Source: Phycisphaerae bacterium (GTDB taxonomy: Bacteria > Planctomycetota > Phycisphaerae > UBA1845 > Fen-1342). Taken from it: DNA of 64,000 nt. The stretch lies in the NCBI GenBank assembly GCA_022072445.1, contig JAJVHV010000004.1, positions 95,787 to 159,786 of the forward strand. Reading direction: 5' to 3'. Made by a program: the position numbers and the translations under genes. The first letter of the stretch is position 1. The number at the start of each line of letters is the position of its first letter. The notes beneath the pieces were generated by a model. That model was not told the DNA's origin and did not search any database. It saw only the letters and a program-made list of their open reading frames with translations. Below are positions 46,777 through 54,889 of this stretch, in pieces.

Positions 46777-49125
46777 TCATCGACTGTCGATCATGCCAGT
46801 GGGCTCCACCGTCAGAGGAAATCGCCACACGATCTCCCCCTTCTGGGAGACGATCGCTCCACCTGCGGCTCCCCGCGGCAGCTCCAGCAACACGTTGACC
46901 TCACGGCTGCGAAGCACGATCCGGACCACTTCCGCCGGAGCCGTCGTCGCCCCCGGCGCCCCGCTCTCGATCGCTATCGACGGTGCGGTCGCCTCATGGG
47001 CCGACGTCAACACCAGCGCCGCTATCAGCAGCGCTTCCTCACGTCCCGGCGCCAGGTACGTCTCCACCCGCCCCCACGTCGGCGTGCGGGCAAATTCGGC
47101 ACCCAGCCCGGTCGGCGTCCCAAGCTGATACCAGGCATTCTGTGGCTTGTATTCGGCCGACGGAACCACCAGCCGCTCGAACCCGTCGGCAGCCCCGCCC
47201 ACGTACTCGCGCCCGCGAAACGGCCCGTTCTCCACGCGCTGCGGCCGCCCCGGCCCGCCCACGACGCGCACTTCGCGCGTCGCCGGCGACACCGTCGCGT
47301 ACCACGCCGCGTCCGCCCCACGCCGCCAGACCACCCATTCGGCCGGATCGACGCGCCAGATACCCGCATCGTCTGACGAGCCGGCAAGCTGCTGCCCGCG
47401 CGCCAGCATCTCGCGCCCGATCCGCGGCCTCGTGGGCAGAATCATGACGCTGCACGGCCGCGCGCCGCCGCGCCCCGGCCGAATGCGGTCGATCACGAAC
47501 AGCACGCGTTGCCGGCAGAATAGAAACTCGCGCGTGTACTGCTCAGCCTGCCGCCGATCATACGCCGCCGTCAAATCAAGTCGGACATACGCAAAGTCGC
47601 CTCGCGCTCCAAACGTCTCGACCCGCCCGCCGCCGGTCTCCGGCGCGCGCGCACCGAAATCCGTACACGTCCGCTCGATCGGCCGTTGCCCGCCCCGCGG
47701 CGCGAAGTCCTGACCGCACCAGCGCTGTGCCTGCGTCTGGTCAAACAGGATCAGACAATTGTGCGCGATCGACGCGTGCGCGAACTGGTCCAGCGCCGCC
47801 GCCGACTCCGCTCGCCCCAGGTGCTGCCCGCCGCCGCGCGTCGCCGCCGCGTCCAGGGCCACGTCGTCGCCCGCCTGCTGCGTGATGACATCGCCGCCAT
47901 GCACGACGAAGTGCCCCGCGTCGAAGTGCTGGCCGCGCCGCGCGCACGCCTGCCCCGTCTCGATCCACACGCCGAAAGGCAGCGCCGCGTCGGGACTGCG
48001 CATCACGATCGCCCCCTCCAGGTTTCGCGCCAGCGGCAGCGACGGCGGCGCGCACGGCTTCAGGGCCCGCGACGGAAACGCAATCGGAATCCAGCGCCAC
48101 GCGTCGCGGCCTGGCTCGGCCGCCATCGCCGCTTCGACGCGCTGCGCCACCAGCGCCGCCGCCGGATCGCCGCTCCGCGCCGCGATCAGATGGGCCGTCA
48201 GCGGCAGCATGCGTTCCCAGCGCGGCGCGGGCAGCAACGGCGCTTCGTCTCCGTCGTCGTGCAGGAAGCTCCGCCGCGGCCCCGCCGTGCCCAGATCGGC
48301 CAGCGCATAGTGCTCCAGCCAGCGGCCCACGCTGCCGCGCCACGTTTGCCACGGGTCGGCCTCCATTACCAACCCGCCACACAACTCCACGGCCAGGGCC
48401 GCGCTCAGCTCCTCCTCAGGGCCGGCCGCCGAACCGCTCGGCGAGAGCCCGCGCAGCGCGACAAACCTCGGCAGCGTCTCGACGCGGTATTGGATGGCGG
48501 CCTCCAGGATCGCCGCCCGCGCCGCCGCCCAGGCCGTTCCGGACACCTCCGAATCCTCCACCACCCGCGCCAGCGCCACGTGCTCGAGCGACGCGCGAAA
48601 CGCCCGTGCCTCCAGCGCGCTGTCCGTCGCGCGCAGCGGCCGCAGCTCCAGCCGCCGCGACATGACAAACTCGCTGCGCAGCTCCGGCGGCAGCGCCTCC
48701 CAGCACCAGTCCAGCGCGACGATCCGCTCCAGGTCGTCAATCGTCGGGTCGCGCGGTCCGCTCAGGTGCCGGCGCACCAGCCCCACCAGCCGCGCCGAGT
48801 CCGAGCCGCCCGGCTCCATCCGATAGACAAACGCACACGCGGCCAGCTCTCCCGGCAGGAGTTGCTCGGGATCGATGGCCTGCAACACGCGTCGCACCGC
48901 TCGCCAGTGTCCGGCGTCGATGCCGAAGGGCGTGTCGCCGGCTTCATCCGCCGGCAGGGCCGCGAGTCCCGCGGCGTGCCGCATCCGTGGCAACGCCTCG
49001 CGCCGCACCAGCAACCGCGGGTGTTCGTCCACCGACGGCCCGCGCCTGGCCGTGTCTGTCGCCCCGGCCGGGCCAACGAGCAACAGCCGACCGGCTGCTC
49101 CGGCGATCAGCAACCATGGAACCAT
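46777..49125 (-). CDS. Secreted heparinase II/III-like protein
   Basis: A 782-aa protein from ATG 49125 with a signal peptide (1-23). The N-terminal part is an alpha-toroid (about 30-400), and the C-terminal part is beta-rich with DAGHFVVHGGDVITQQAGDD and AHASIAHNCLILFDQ, as in heparinase II/III-like polysaccharide lyases. It would cleave or bind uronic-acid polysaccharides outside the cytoplasm. Catalytic Tyr/His residues were not assigned. The frame is open upstream to 50940, but that part is antisense to serS and is rejected. Confidence 0.75.
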   Translation of the reverse strand: MVPWLLIAGAAGRLLLVGPAGATDTARRGPSVDEHPRLLVRREALPRMRHAAGLAALPADEAGDTPFGIDAGHWRAVRRVLQAIDPEQLLPGELAACAFVYRMEPGGSDSARLVGLVRRHLSGPRDPTIDDLERIVALDWCWEALPPELRSEFVMSRRLELRPLRATDSALEARAFRASLEHVALARVVEDSEVSGTAWAAARAAILEAAIQYRVETLPRFVALRGLSPSGSAAGPEEELSAALAVELCGGLVMEADPWQTWRGSVGRWLEHYALADLGTAGPRRSFLHDDGDEAPLLPAPRWERMLPLTAHLIAARSGDPAAALVAQRVEAAMAAEPGRDAWRWIPIAFPSRALKPCAPPSLPLARNLEGAIVMRSPDAALPFGVWIETGQACARRGQHFDAGHFVVHGGDVITQQAGDDVALDAAATRGGGQHLGRAESAAALDQFAHASIAHNCLILFDQTQAQRWCGQDFAPRGGQRPIERTCTDFGARAPETGGGRVETFGARGDFAYVRLDLTAAYDRRQAEQYTREFLFCRQRVLFVIDRIRPGRGGARPCSVMILPTRPRIGREMLARGQQLAGSSDDAGIWRVDPAEWVVWRRGADAAWYATVSPATREVRVVGGPGRPQRVENGPFRGREYVGGAADGFERLVVPSAEYKPQNAWYQLGTPTGLGAEFARTPTWGRVETYLAPGREEALLIAALVLTSAHEATAPSIAIESGAPGATTAPAEVVRIVLRSREVNVLLELPRGAAGGAIVSQKGEIVWRFPLTVEPTGMIDSR

Positions 49126-49227
49126 GCGGCAGAGTATACGCCGACGCGACACGACGGATATTGCCGCTGCCTGCCCCGCGCGCGGTTGCAGCCGCGCTAG
49201 GCAGGGATTTCCACTAACATACGCGGC

Positions 49228-50538
49228 ATGATCGACATCAGGCTGATTCGCGAGAATCCCGAGCTGGTCAGAAAAGCCGCGCGCGACAAGAACATGAAAG
49301 TCGACGTCGACCGCGTCATCGCGGTGGACGCACGCCGCCGGGCCATCGAGACCGAATACAACGAGCTGCGGCATCAGCAGCACGTCGGCGGCGAGCGCGT
49401 CGCGAAAGCGCCGAAGGAAGAGAAGGCCGCCCTCAGCCAGGAGCTCGGCAAGCTCAAAGCCCGGCTCAAGGCACTCGACGAAGAGCGCGTCGGCGTCGAG
49501 GCCGAGCTGCACGAGCTGATGCTGCTCATGCCGCAGATTCCTGACCCCGCCGTGCCGGTCGGCCCCGACGCCAGCGGCAACGTCGAGGTCCGCCGCGTCG
49601 GAACGCCCCGCCGCCGCGACGAGTTCGGCTTCGAGTTTCGCGACCACGTCGATCTCGGCCTGAAGCTCGGCCTCTTCGATCTCGACCGCGGCGTGAAGCT
49701 GGCCGGCGCGCGAAACTACGTGCTGCGCGGCGCCGGGGCGATGCTGCACGAAGCCGTGCTGCGCTTCGCCTGGGACACCATGCTGAGCAAGACTTTCGCC
49801 CGGCCGGGCCATGCCGGCGAGGCGCTGCGCTTCGAGCCCATGACCGTGCCCGTGCTGGTGCTCGAGAAGATCATGTACGGCACCGGCTATTTCCCGCTCG
49901 GCCGCGACGACGTCTACCTGGCCGAGCGCGATCAGCAGTGCCTGGTCGGCACCGCCGAGGTGCCCGTCACCGGCTTTCACGCCGACGAGATCCTCCCCGA
50001 AGCCGATCTGCCGAAGCTCAGCGTGGCCCGCAGCACGTGCTTCCGCCGCGAAGCCGGCGCCGCCGGCAAGGACACGCGCGGGCTCTATCGCATTCACTAT
50101 TTCGACAAGCTCGAACAGGTCGTCGTCTGCCGGGCCGACCCGGCCGAATCCGCCTATTGGCACGACGTGATCGTCCGCAACGCCGAAGACGTGCTCGCCG
50201 CGCTCGAGTTGCCCTACCGCGTGCTCGAGGTCTGCACCGGCGACATGGGGCAGGGCAAGGTGCGCATGTACGACGTCGAGACCTGGATGCCCAGCCGCGA
50301 CGCCTACAGCGAAACGCACTCCGCCAGCCGCTTCCACGACTTCCAGGCCCGCCGCCTGAACCTGCGATATCGCGGCGACGACGGCAAGACGCAGTTCTGC
50401 CACACGCTGAACAACACGGTCATCGCCTCGCCGCGCATCCTCATTCCGCTGATCGAGCTGAATCAGCAGGCCGACGGCTCGGTCGCCGTGCCCGCGGCGC
50501 TGCGGCCTTACATGAACGGCGTCGAGCGCATCGGATAA
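49228..50538 (+). CDS. serS: Seryl-tRNA synthetase
   Basis: A 436-aa class II synthetase that charges tRNA-Ser. The N-terminal long antiparallel coiled coil (about 30-105), which holds the tRNA long arm, is present, followed by the catalytic domain with the T-A-E-V-P serine-binding motif, motif 2 (F-R-R-E-A-G-A-A-G-K-D-T-R-G) and motif 3 (N-T-V-I-A-S-P-R-I-L). Length is normal. It is divergent from the heparinase-like gene. Confidence 0.97.
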   Translation: MIDIRLIRENPELVRKAARDKNMKVDVDRVIAVDARRRAIETEYNELRHQQHVGGERVAKAPKEEKAALSQELGKLKARLKALDEERVGVEAELHELMLLMPQIPDPAVPVGPDASGNVEVRRVGTPRRRDEFGFEFRDHVDLGLKLGLFDLDRGVKLAGARNYVLRGAGAMLHEAVLRFAWDTMLSKTFARPGHAGEALRFEPMTVPVLVLEKIMYGTGYFPLGRDDVYLAERDQQCLVGTAEVPVTGFHADEILPEADLPKLSVARSTCFRREAGAAGKDTRGLYRIHYFDKLEQVVVCRADPAESAYWHDVIVRNAEDVLAALELPYRVLEVCTGDMGQGKVRMYDVETWMPSRDAYSETHSASRFHDFQARRLNLRYRGDDGKTQFCHTLNNTVIASPRILIPLIELNQQADGSVAVPAALRPYMNGVERIG

Positions 50539-50656
50539 CCGAACCATCATGCCACACGGATTGCGATACGTTGTTCCCGGCGCCACCGACGCCGCCAGCC
50601 GCGGCGCCACGGTCGCGGTGCACTCGGGCATCTTTTCCGGGACGTTCGGGGCTGGG

Positions 50657-50679
50657 GCCGGCTGCGCGGCTGCTTTTTT
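50657..50679 (+). terminator. Possible terminator downstream of serS
   Basis: A short stem GCCG / CGGC with a 6-base loop is followed by TG, C and six T residues (50674-50679). The stem is only 4 bp, so the call is weak. Confidence 0.35.
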
Positions 50680-50831
50680 CAGACGCAACTGGCTGCGCAG
50701 GGCTTTGCGACGGGTGGTGTAACGGCTGGCAATGCGGGTCACGTTTTTCATGTTCATAGTGTAACACAGAATTCTAGAAAAGCAAGCACGGGGATGGGTT
50801 TTCGGAAAAATGGTCGACGGGAGAACGAGAC

Positions 50832-51647
50832 ATGGGGAATCGTTTGACTGAGCCAAGCACGACGTCCGGCGCGGCTTCGCGAGCTTGTCCCGGCGTGGTC
50901 CGCGAGCTCGTCGAGCGCTTCGAGCGCAACCGCGAGGCATATAAGTCGTCCGCTTACAACGAGACCCAGGTGCGGCGCGAGTTCATCGACCCGCTGTTCG
51001 CGGCTCTTGGGTGGGATGTGTGGAACGAGTCCGGGCTCGCCGAAGCGTACAAGGACGTGATCCACGAGGACGCCATCAAGGTCGGCGGCGCGACCAAAGC
51101 CCCCGACTACTGCTTCCGCATCGGCGGTACGCGCAAGTTCTTCCTGGAAGCCAAGAAGCCCGCCGTCGGCGTCCGCGACGACCCCGAGCCGGCCTACCAG
51201 CTCCGCCGCTACGCCTGGTCCGCGCGGCTGCCGCTCTCGATCCTGACCGACTTCGAGGAGCTGGCCGTCTATGACTGCCGCATCCGCCCGAACCTCGGCG
51301 ACCCGGCCTCCAGTTCTCTCATCTCATACCTGTACGTGAACACCTCGTCGATCGCCACCCAGGATGATTTCCGACAGACAACCTTGGCCGAGCTGCGCCG
51401 TCTTCCGATTCCCGACCCCCGGCATGATCCGGCGACGGCCAATTCTCTTGCAGCCTTCGCGAGGCACATGCTCGACCTCCACGCCCAACTCGCCGCCGCC
51501 CGCACCGCGCACGACAAGACCGCCCTGCAGCGTCAGATCGTCGCCGCCGACCGCCAGATCGACCGCCTGGTCTACGACCTCTACGGCCTGACCGCCGATG
51601 AAATCCGCATCGTGGAGGACGCGAATCCGAACCCCTCACGCGAGTGA
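50832..51647 (+). pseudogene. Remnant of a type IIG restriction-modification enzyme, methylase region deleted
   Basis: GGGAG precedes ATG 50832. Residues 1-160 match the N-terminal nuclease domain of type IIG (Eco57I/TaqI-like) enzymes: YNETQVRREFIDPLFAALGWDV, then PDYCFRIGGTRKFFLEAKKP with the D-x(n)-E-x-K nuclease signature. Near residue 160 it jumps straight to the enzyme's C-terminal end (RRLPIPDP, LHAQLAAARTAHDKTALQRQ, DRQIDRLVYDLYGLTADEIRIVE). The several-hundred-residue methyltransferase (NPPY) and specificity regions are absent. The frame is intact at 271 aa, but it cannot be a working restriction-modification enzyme; a free nuclease domain is possible. Confidence 0.8.
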
Positions 51648-51651
51648 GGGG
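51632..51651. repeat. Palindrome family A, copy 1 (CCCCTCAC stem)
   Basis: CCCCTCACGCGAGTGAGGGG forms an 8-bp perfect stem with loop GCGA. The stop codon of the remnant gene lies inside it. Identical copies occur at 51892-51911 and 52188-52207. Confidence 0.8.
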
Positions 51652-51891
51652 CCGGGGGCCGGCGGGCATGCCGCGCCAGTAACGTCGCCGGGATGCAGGA
51701 GGCGTGCTCGCCTTCCGGCCCCGCGACTTGCGTCGGGGGTTCGGATCGGCTGCAGCCGCCCGCACCGCGCACGACAAGACCGCTCTGCAGCGCCAGATCG
51801 ACGCCACCGACCGGCAGGTTGACCGCCGCGTATGCGACCTCTACGGCATGACCGCCGACGAAATCCGCATCGTTGAGAACGCCAATCCGAA

Positions 51892-51911
51892 CCCCTCACG
51901 CGAGTGAGGGG
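51892..51911. repeat. Palindrome family A, copy 2
   Basis: Identical 20-base palindrome to that at 51632-51651, again at the end of a repeated coding unit and covering its stop codon. Confidence 0.8.
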
Positions 51912-51978
51912 CCGGGGGCGGGGCAGGCGTGCCGCGCCAGCAACGTCGCCGGGGTGCAGAGGCGTACTCGCCCTCCGG

Positions 51979-51998
51979 CCCCCGACTTGCGTCGGGGG
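51979..51998. repeat. Palindrome family B (CCCCCGAC stem), copy 1
   Basis: CCCCCGACTTGCGTCGGGGG has an 8-bp perfect stem with loop TTGC, followed by TTCGG. A degenerate copy (CCCCGCGACTTGCG...) is at about 51717-51739. Confidence 0.8.
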
Positions 51999-52006
51999 TT
52001 CGGATT

Positions 52007-52026
52007 CCCCCGACATGCGTCGGGGG
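52007..52026. repeat. Palindrome family B, copy 2
   Basis: Same stem as the preceding copy with loop ATGC, eight bases after it, and again followed by TTCGG. The two form a tandem pair inside the array. Confidence 0.8.
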
Positions 52027-52187
52027 TTCGGATTGCACCGCCGCCCGGCACTGCCCACGACAAGACCGCGCTTCAGCGCCAGATCGACGCCGCCGACCGC
52101 CAGATCGACCGCCTGGTCTACGACCTCTACGGACCTCTACGGCCTGACCGCCGATGAAATCCGCATCGTTGAGAACGCGAATCCGAA

Positions 52188-52207
52188 CCCCTCACGCGAG
52201 TGAGGGG
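52188..52207. repeat. Palindrome family A, copy 3
   Basis: Third identical copy of the CCCCTCAC palindrome, at the end of unit 3 of the array and covering its stop. Confidence 0.8.
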
Positions 52208-52275
52208 CCGGGGGCCGGCGGGCATGCCGCGCCAGTAACGTCGCCGGGATGCAGGAGGCGTGCTCGCCTTCCGGC

Positions 52276-52295
52276 CCCCCGACTTGCGTCGGGGG
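52276..52295. repeat. Palindrome family B, copy 3
   Basis: Identical to the copy at 51979, between units 3 and 4 of the array, followed by TTCGG. Confidence 0.8.
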
Positions 52296-52575
52296 TTCGG
52301 ATCGCCTGCAGCCGCCCGCACCGCGCACGACAAGACCGCCCTGCAGCGCCAGATCGAGGCCACCGACCGCCAGATCGACCGCCTGGTCTACGAGCTCTAC
52401 GGGCTGACGGAAGACGAAATCCGGATCGTAGAGGCGGCGACCGATGCGTACCTGCGCGGCACAGGCGTACGAAAGGTGAAGTGCGCCAGAAACGCAGTGC
52501 GATTGAGCGGGTTCGGGGCGTGGTAGCCTGGTGCGCCGCTACGTCGTCGGTGTCTGTCGAGTGGTCGCGCCGCCG

Positions 52576-52595
52576 CCCCCGACTTGCGTCGGGGG
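52576..52595. repeat. Palindrome family B, copy 4
   Basis: Identical to the copy at 51979, 50 bases beyond the last open unit, followed by TTCGG. It marks the right border of the disturbed region. Confidence 0.8.
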
Positions 52596-52600
52596 TTCGG

Positions 52601-52638
52601 GTCGGGCCATCTGACGAACGTCGGGCCATCTGACGAAC
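52601..52638. repeat. Two tandem 19-bp units
   Basis: GTCGGGCCATCTGACGAAC occurs twice head to tail, directly after the last family B palindrome. The remaining bases to 52805 hold no visible gene or repeat. Confidence 0.75.
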
Positions 52639-52805
52639 CACGCTGGTTCTCCTCAGCGTCGCCGTCGGCGCACTCTCCCGCCGGCAGCGAAAATACGCGA
52701 ATCTGCCGCTGGGCGGCTCTCCCGGCGGCAGCCCGTCGCCGAACGGCCAGCGCGATCCGCCGGGCCAGTTGACGATCCCCGCCCACGCCGCCGAAACTCT
52801 CTCGC

Positions 52806-54782
52806 ATGGAAGTCTCCTCAGCCCACCAGCCCGACCGCTACCCGTTCGCCGGGGCCGGCGCCGCCGCATCCGCGCCCAGCCGCGCCGGCGTCGCGGTCTT
52901 CGAATCCAGCGCCGCGGCCAGCGCCGCCGTCGCACGCGAGATCGCGACGCTAATCGGCGAGCGTGCCGCCGCCGGCCGCCGCGTTGTGCTGGGCCTGGCG
53001 ACCGGCTCGACGCCGCAGGGCGTCTACGAAGAGCTCGTGCGCCTGCACCGCGACGAGAAGCTCTCGTTCCGAAACGTCGTCACCTTCAACCTCGACGAAT
53101 ACTGGCCCATGCAGCCCGACGCGCTGCAAAGCTACCACCGCTTCATGGCGGAATACCTCTTCGATCGCGTCGACATCGACCGCGCCAACGTCCACCTGCC
53201 CGACGGCACGCTGGCCCGCAACGAAGTCGCCGCCTTCTGCGACAACTACGAGCGCGCCATCCTCGACGCGGGCGGAATCGACCTCCAGATTCTCGGCGTC
53301 GGCCGCACCGGACACATCGGCTTCAACGAGCCCGGTTCGCCCCGCGCCAGCCGCACACGCCTCATCACCCTCGACAAGGTCACGCGCATGGACGCCGCCA
53401 GCGACTTCTTCGGCGAGTGGAACGTGCCGCGCCGCGCCATCACGATGGGCGTCGGCACGATTCTCTCCGCCCGGCGGCTGATCCTGATCGCGTTCGGCGA
53501 GGCGAAGGCCCGCATCATCCGCGACGCGGTCGAAGGCCCGATCACCGACGCCGTCGCCGCCAGCTTCGTGCGTGAGCACGCCAACGCCGAGTTCGTGCTC
53601 GATCCCGACTCGGCCGCCGAGCTGACGCCGATCAAGACGCCCTGGCTGCTGGGGCCGATGGCGCAGCGCGGACTCTCGTGGGATGAATCGACGACGCGCC
53701 GCGCTGTGATCTGGCTGGCGCAGACGGTGCGCAAGCCGATCCTGAAGCTGATCGCGGAGGACTACAACGAGCACGGCTTGCAGGAGCTGCTCAGCGCCCG
53801 CGGATCGGCCTACGACCTGAACATCCAGATTTTCAAGTCCATGCAGCACACCATCACCGGCTGGCCCGGCGGCAAACCCGGCCGCCCGCGGCTTGACGGC
53901 CGGCCCGACGTCTTCCCCAAGCGCGTCGTGGTCTTCAGCCCGCACCCCGACGACGACGTCATCTCCATGGGCGGCACGCTCATCCGCCTCTGCCAGCACG
54001 GCCACGAAGTGCACGTCGCCTACCAGACCTCGGGCAACATCGCCGTCTTCGATGAAAAAGCCGTGCGGCACGCCGATTTCGTCACCGAGTTCGCGCGCGA
54101 GTTCGAGCTTTTCGGCGAAGAACAGGTGCGGCGGATCGAGCAGGCGATCGAGAAGTTCGTCGCCGCCAAGAAGCCGGGAGAGATCGACAGCCCCGAATTG
54201 CAGAAGATCAAAACGCTCATCCGCCGCAGCGAAGCCCGCGCCGCGGCGCGCTACAGCGGCGTGCCCGACGCGAACATGCACTTTCTGGACATGCCGTTTT
54301 ATGAGACCGGCCGCGTGCGTAAGAACCCGCTGGGCGAGCGCGACGTGCAGATCGTCGTCGAGCTGCTGCGGCGCGTCCGCCCGCACCAGGTTTACGCCGC
54401 CGGCGACCTGTCCGACCCGCACGGCACGCATCGCGTCTGTCTGGCGGCGATCAACGCGGCGTGTGAGCGGCTGGCGGGCGAGGACTGGATGCGCGAGTGC
54501 GACGTGTGGCACTACCGCGGCGCCTGGCAGGAGTGGGAGCCGCACCGCATCCACATGGCCGTGCCCCTCAGCCCCGACGAAGTCGAGCGCAAGCGGGCGG
54601 CGATCTTCCTGCACGAATCGCAGAAGGACAAGGCCCTCTTTCCCGGACCCAACGACCCGCGCGAATTCTGGCAGCGGGCCGAAGATCGCAACCGCAACAC
54701 AGCCGAAATATATGATCGGCTCGGCCTGCCCGAGTATCAGGCCATCGAGGCGTTCGTTCGCGGGAAAAAAAGCGGCCAGTGA
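52806..54782 (+). CDS. Glucosamine-6-phosphate deaminase fused to a PIG-L/LmbE deacetylase domain
   Basis: A 658-aa two-domain protein. Residues 28-300 are NagB-like: the phosphate loop L-A-T-G-S-T-P-Q, N-L-D97-E-Y-W, and G-V-G-R-T-G-H170-I-G-F-N-E; NagB converts glucosamine-6-phosphate to fructose-6-phosphate and ammonia. Residues 370-640 are a PIG-L deacetylase domain with the zinc motif H380-P-D-D383 and P-H-G-T-H. The order suggests deacetylation and deamination of amino sugars by one chain. Note that NagB ends with a middle linker (about 300-368) and no signal peptide, so it is cytoplasmic. The last bases overlap a possible GTG for the next gene. Confidence 0.92.
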   Translation: MEVSSAHQPDRYPFAGAGAAASAPSRAGVAVFESSAAASAAVAREIATLIGERAAAGRRVVLGLATGSTPQGVYEELVRLHRDEKLSFRNVVTFNLDEYWPMQPDALQSYHRFMAEYLFDRVDIDRANVHLPDGTLARNEVAAFCDNYERAILDAGGIDLQILGVGRTGHIGFNEPGSPRASRTRLITLDKVTRMDAASDFFGEWNVPRRAITMGVGTILSARRLILIAFGEAKARIIRDAVEGPITDAVAASFVREHANAEFVLDPDSAAELTPIKTPWLLGPMAQRGLSWDESTTRRAVIWLAQTVRKPILKLIAEDYNEHGLQELLSARGSAYDLNIQIFKSMQHTITGWPGGKPGRPRLDGRPDVFPKRVVVFSPHPDDDVISMGGTLIRLCQHGHEVHVAYQTSGNIAVFDEKAVRHADFVTEFAREFELFGEEQVRRIEQAIEKFVAAKKPGEIDSPELQKIKTLIRRSEARAAARYSGVPDANMHFLDMPFYETGRVRKNPLGERDVQIVVELLRRVRPHQVYAAGDLSDPHGTHRVCLAAINAACERLAGEDWMRECDVWHYRGAWQEWEPHRIHMAVPLSPDEVERKRAAIFLHESQKDKALFPGPNDPREFWQRAEDRNRNTAEIYDRLGLPEYQAIEAFVRGKKSGQ

Positions 54783-54889
54783 CCGATCTCGCCGCCCGCC
54801 CGGAACCGCGGCCCGCTTCGGACGTACATCCTGATAATCGCCGGCGAGTCTTTGCGGCCGCCGGAGCAAAGCGCCCTTCGGAATCGCAC

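Larger units (their letters stand above)
51490..52440 (+). repeat. Tandem array of four copies of the restriction-modification gene 3' end
   Basis: Four units begin near 51490, 51753, 52039 and 52310, each coding for AHDKTALQRQI, DRQIDRLVYDLYGLTADEIRIVE or variants. Spacing is about 263-286 bases. Units 1-3 end in palindrome family A, then a spacer with palindrome family B; the fourth has a different end (IVEAATDAYLRG) closer to intact type IIG enzymes and runs to a stop at 52526. Each unit keeps an open frame, but none has a clear start. Copy 2 has diverged most. Unit 3 holds a small internal duplication (ACGGACCTCT). Confidence 0.85.

Noticed and set aside
46777..50940. A single minus-strand frame of 1387 codons covering the heparinase-like gene and the antisense of serS
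   Set aside because: Only the part from ATG 49125 has a signal peptide and a recognisable fold; the rest mirrors serS in the opposite strand, a common effect of high GC.
51490..52526. Three additional separate genes encoding the restriction-enzyme C-terminal segments
   Set aside because: They lack start sites with an RBS and are duplicate fragments of one 3' end; recorded as a repeat array instead.
54779..54889. Start of asparagine synthetase at the GTG overlapping the NagB stop
   Set aside because: It would bury Cys2, the N-terminal nucleophile of the glutaminase domain, inside a leader.
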